DNA from: VXOZ01 sp965220045
Lineage (GTDB): Bacteria > Chloroflexota > UBA11872 > VXOZ01
Assembly: GCA_965220045.1 (NCBI GenBank)
Contig: OZ244803.1
Span: 124,001-188,000, forward strand
DNA: 64,000 bases
Direction of reading: 5' to 3'
The number at the start of each line of letters is the position of its first letter. Position 1 is the first letter of the stretch. The translations under genes were made by a program, and so were the position numbers. Under the pieces are notes generated by a model, which had not been told where the DNA came from, did no database searches, and worked only from the letters and a program-made list of their open reading frames with translations. Below, one piece after another: positions 62,100-64,000 of the stretch.

Positions 62100-63161
62100 T
62101 CAGGCGAGTTTCCAGGAGGTTGGGTCGAGGCCGATGTCACGCGCCGCGTTGCACACCTTCTCCCAGGTAGTGTCGTCAATGGTAATGCCCTTCCGATTGC
62201 GCTCACGCTCGGTACGCAATTCCGGCTCGCCGGGTATGAGTATCTCCGAGACGCCCGGCGCGGTGCGGCTCGACTTGACGTGGCCGACCAGGGATTCCAC
62301 CTCGTCGTAGAAGAATTCCATGTCCGTAAAGTGCTCGATGTTGTAGGCGGTAAGCAGGAAGGCATTGGCGGGAGCGCGCGGGTCGCCGGACGCCATGCCC
62401 TGACCGCTCAGGCCCCCGGCGCAGAGTTCCACCATCATAGACAGCGCGTAGCCCTTGTGGCCCAGTGGACCGCCCAGCGGCAGGATGGCCCCGCGCGGTT
62501 CGGCAAAGTAGTCGTGCGGATCCGTGCTGGGCTTGCCGTCCGCATCAAGGATCCAACCCTCCGGCAGCGGCGTGCCGAGATTGGTTGCCACGCGAATCTT
62601 GCCGTCGGCAACGGTGCTCGTCGTCATGTCCACCATGATGGGCGGGTCATCGCGGCGGGGCGCGGCGAAAGCCAGTGGATTGGTCGCCAAGCGGCCGTCA
62701 ATACCGCCAAAGGGCGCAACCTGGATGCCCAAGCGGCCGTAGTTGACGTAAGCCGTGCCAACCAGTCCGGCCCGGGCGATCATGGCGGGGTATTCGCCCG
62801 CCCGGCCGATATGGCTGGCTCTGCGCAAGGCGACACTCGCCAGCCCGTGCTGCCGTGCTTTTTCAATCGCCATCGTCGCGGCCAGAGTCGCGCCCACTTG
62901 CCCAAAGCCGTCGTTGGCGTCGACCACCGCCGTGCACGGGCTTTCGCTCACGATTTCAGGCGCATTGCCGGGATGGACGCGCCCTTCACTCACGGCGCCC
63001 GCATACTCATACATGCGCAGCGTGCCGTGGGAATCATGGCCGTAGAGGCTCGATTGCACCAAGTGGTCGGCGACGATTTGGGCGTCGTCGGGACGGCAAC
63101 CCAGGGCAATAAAAAATTCGCGGCCGATGCGGCGCAGGGCGTCAGCGGTGACGGTAGGCAC
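62100..63161 (-). CDS. Ldh2-family dehydrogenase, copy 4 (type A)
   Basis: 353 residues. Motifs: GHDSHGTLRMYEYAGA, ALRRASHIGRAGEYPAM, ATNPLAFAAP (Gly to Ala at the first position) and GGPLGHKGYALSMMVEL. Closest to copy 1. First gene of the tandem array; upstream of it lies the 63.2-63.4 kb repeat region. Confidence 0.92.
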   Translation of the reverse strand: MPTVTADALRRIGREFFIALGCRPDDAQIVADHLVQSSLYGHDSHGTLRMYEYAGAVSEGRVHPGNAPEIVSESPCTAVVDANDGFGQVGATLAATMAIEKARQHGLASVALRRASHIGRAGEYPAMIARAGLVGTAYVNYGRLGIQVAPFGGIDGRLATNPLAFAAPRRDDPPIMVDMTTSTVADGKIRVATNLGTPLPEGWILDADGKPSTDPHDYFAEPRGAILPLGGPLGHKGYALSMMVELCAGGLSGQGMASGDPRAPANAFLLTAYNIEHFTDMEFFYDEVESLVGHVKSSRTAPGVSEILIPGEPELRTERERNRKGITIDDTTWEKVCNAARDIGLDPTSWKLA

Positions 63162-63315
63162 AAACGGTTCCTTTCGGCGTCACGCGGTATTGAAGGCACG
63201 TGAGAATCTACTTGACCTTAGGCAGCGGGAAGTCGAGAGTGACATAATCCGTCATTTGCATGTTGAAAGGGATGGGAAGTTGGGCGAGTGTGAGAGTGTA
63301 ACGCGAAAGGAGCGT

Positions 63316-63403
63316 CATCCGTCACTCCCGCGAAAGCGGGAATCCATCTTCTCCTGGGAATGTGCCACTGACCTCAGCGGAGGACAAGCCCCCGCGCTAT
63401 AGA
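63316..63403. repeat. R2 copy 4 and R3 copy 3
   Basis: R2 at 63316-63352 (CATCCGTCACTCCCGCG followed by the inverted arm) and R3 at 63376-63403 (AGCGGAGGACAAGCCCCCGC). Confidence 0.75.
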
Positions 63404-63413
63404 CTGCATAAGA

Positions 63414-63710
63414 CTACCTGGTCGCGGGATAGCCGGCCACCTTCTCAACCAACGCATCCACGACGGCTTCTTCCATAATCAACTGCGGCCCATAGGGAAA
63501 ATCAGGGTGCTTTGCGATGCGGCCGCGGCGCTCGAGCGCGCACTCCCAGCCGTCGTCGTTATGCTCCGCGCGGGTTATCTGCAAAACGTACCCATTGGCA
63601 AACGGCACCGTGTAGCGTTCATTGATGCGCAAACACCAGTCATTGGGTAGTTCTTTGCGAAAGGCGCGCCACGACAGCTCCGGTTGCCAGACTTTCTGTT
63701 GCACTGCCAT
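63414..63710 (-). CDS. Small hypothetical protein
   Basis: 98 residues, not recognised. It is aromatic- and charge-rich (DGWECALERRGRIAKHPDFP, EEAVVDALVEKVAGYP) with no signal or membrane segment. The start is preceded by AAGGAGCACAACCG, a good ribosome binding site. Single gene. Confidence 0.55.
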   Translation of the reverse strand: MAVQQKVWQPELSWRAFRKELPNDWCLRINERYTVPFANGYVLQITRAEHNDDGWECALERRGRIAKHPDFPYGPQLIMEEAVVDALVEKVAGYPATR

Positions 63711-63775
63711 CGGTTGTGCTCCTTCAAATTCGTGCTCAAATCACATGATACTGTGAGTCTCTTTGCACGTACAGC

Positions 63776-64000
63776 TTTAGCCGGGCGCAGGTTGCAAACC
63801 TGCGCTACTGGGGGATGGCGGCACATTGCCGGGTGCAGCGCCGAGCCTGCCCCGTACTCGATACAGCGTGTTGACCGGAACGGGGTTGCAGACCTACGCT
63901 ACGGGGGATGACGCCCATTGCTGGGTGCAGCGCAGAGCCTGCCCCGTACTCGAAACAGCGTATCGACCGAAACGGGATTGCAAACCTGCGGTACGGGGCA
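63776..64000. repeat. 93-bp tandem repeat, family R6, running off the window end
   Basis: Units start with GGTTGCAAACCTGCGCTACT near 63790, 63883 and 63976 (period 93 bp) and contain GAGCCTGCCCCGTACTCGA near the middle. At least 2.3 units are present, each with a few substitutions. Confidence 0.8.

Noticed and set aside
59686..63203. Long + strand open frames opposite the Ldh2 genes (59686-61020 and 61728-63203)
   Set aside because: They are antisense shadows caused by GC-rich codon bias in the minus-strand genes; the minus frames carry the family motifs.
63776..64000. CRISPR array
   Set aside because: The 93-bp units are repeated throughout with no unique spacers and no cas genes.

Overview
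The window looks like a chromosomal segment of an uncultivated, GC-rich bacterium, most plausibly a Chloroflexota member. Support for this: Tat and lipobox secretion signals throughout; a secreted protein with a tryptophan-rich domain (9594-10523) of a kind I associate with Chloroflexota; a catabolic gene set of form II CO-dehydrogenase-like, Ldh2 and enolase-superfamily enzymes typical of marine or host-associated Chloroflexota; and many intergenic repeat families. The phylum is inferred from recall and was not tested.

Layout. 1-1.2 kb: tail of an alpha/beta hydrolase and a PP-loop ATPase gene bracketed by two identical 28-bp palindromes. 1.2-2.8 kb: an AT-richer gene for an HNH nuclease joined to a DGQHK domain. 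3.0-7.1 kb: a form II molybdenum hydroxylase operon (small, large and FAD subunits). 7.3-12.9 kb: small hypotheticals, an oxidoreductase, a secreted protein, a class V aminotransferase and a VOC protein. 13-16 kb: purK/purE and bL25. 16.1-19.6 kb: an ABC exporter with two duplicated permeases. 19.6-21.4 kb: a gene-free stretch carrying three near-identical strong promoters, perfect hairpins and a terminal rho-independent terminator, the best candidate for an undescribed RNA locus. 21.4-27.4 kb: DUF3105-mnmG, thiE and an overlapping parA-ftsZ pair. 27.7-31.7 kb: a methyltransferase, a D-2-hydroxyacid dehydrogenase, a stand-alone IMP cyclohydrolase domain and a decayed MNT/HEPN toxin-antitoxin pair.

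31.7-37.1 kb: four minus-strand scavenging genes (deacylase, M20 amidohydrolase, NodB-like deacetylase, unknown). 37.4-41.1 kb: an AAC(3)-family gene broken by a TAG, a Tat lipoprotein solute-binding protein and citrate synthase. 41.5-54 kb: class A PBP, polysaccharide deacetylase, an enolase-superfamily enzyme with an altered catalytic residue, a cyclic amidohydrolase, a Gmad2 lipoprotein, creatininase, methyltransferase, GalU and GHMP kinase. 54-58.6 kb: an AT-rich hypothetical, a DapA-type aldolase, a coiled-coil membrane protein, a family 4 uracil-DNA glycosylase with a clamp-binding tail, and a PIN-domain pair. 58.7-63.2 kb: four tandem Ldh2-family dehydrogenases in an A-B-B-A similarity pattern. 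The window ends in a 93-bp tandem repeat.

No rRNA, tRNA, CRISPR array, IS transposase or replication origin was recognised. Housekeeping genes (purEK, bL25, mnmG, thiE, ftsZ, citrate synthase, galU) alternate with catabolic genes for small organic acids, amides and acylated compounds.
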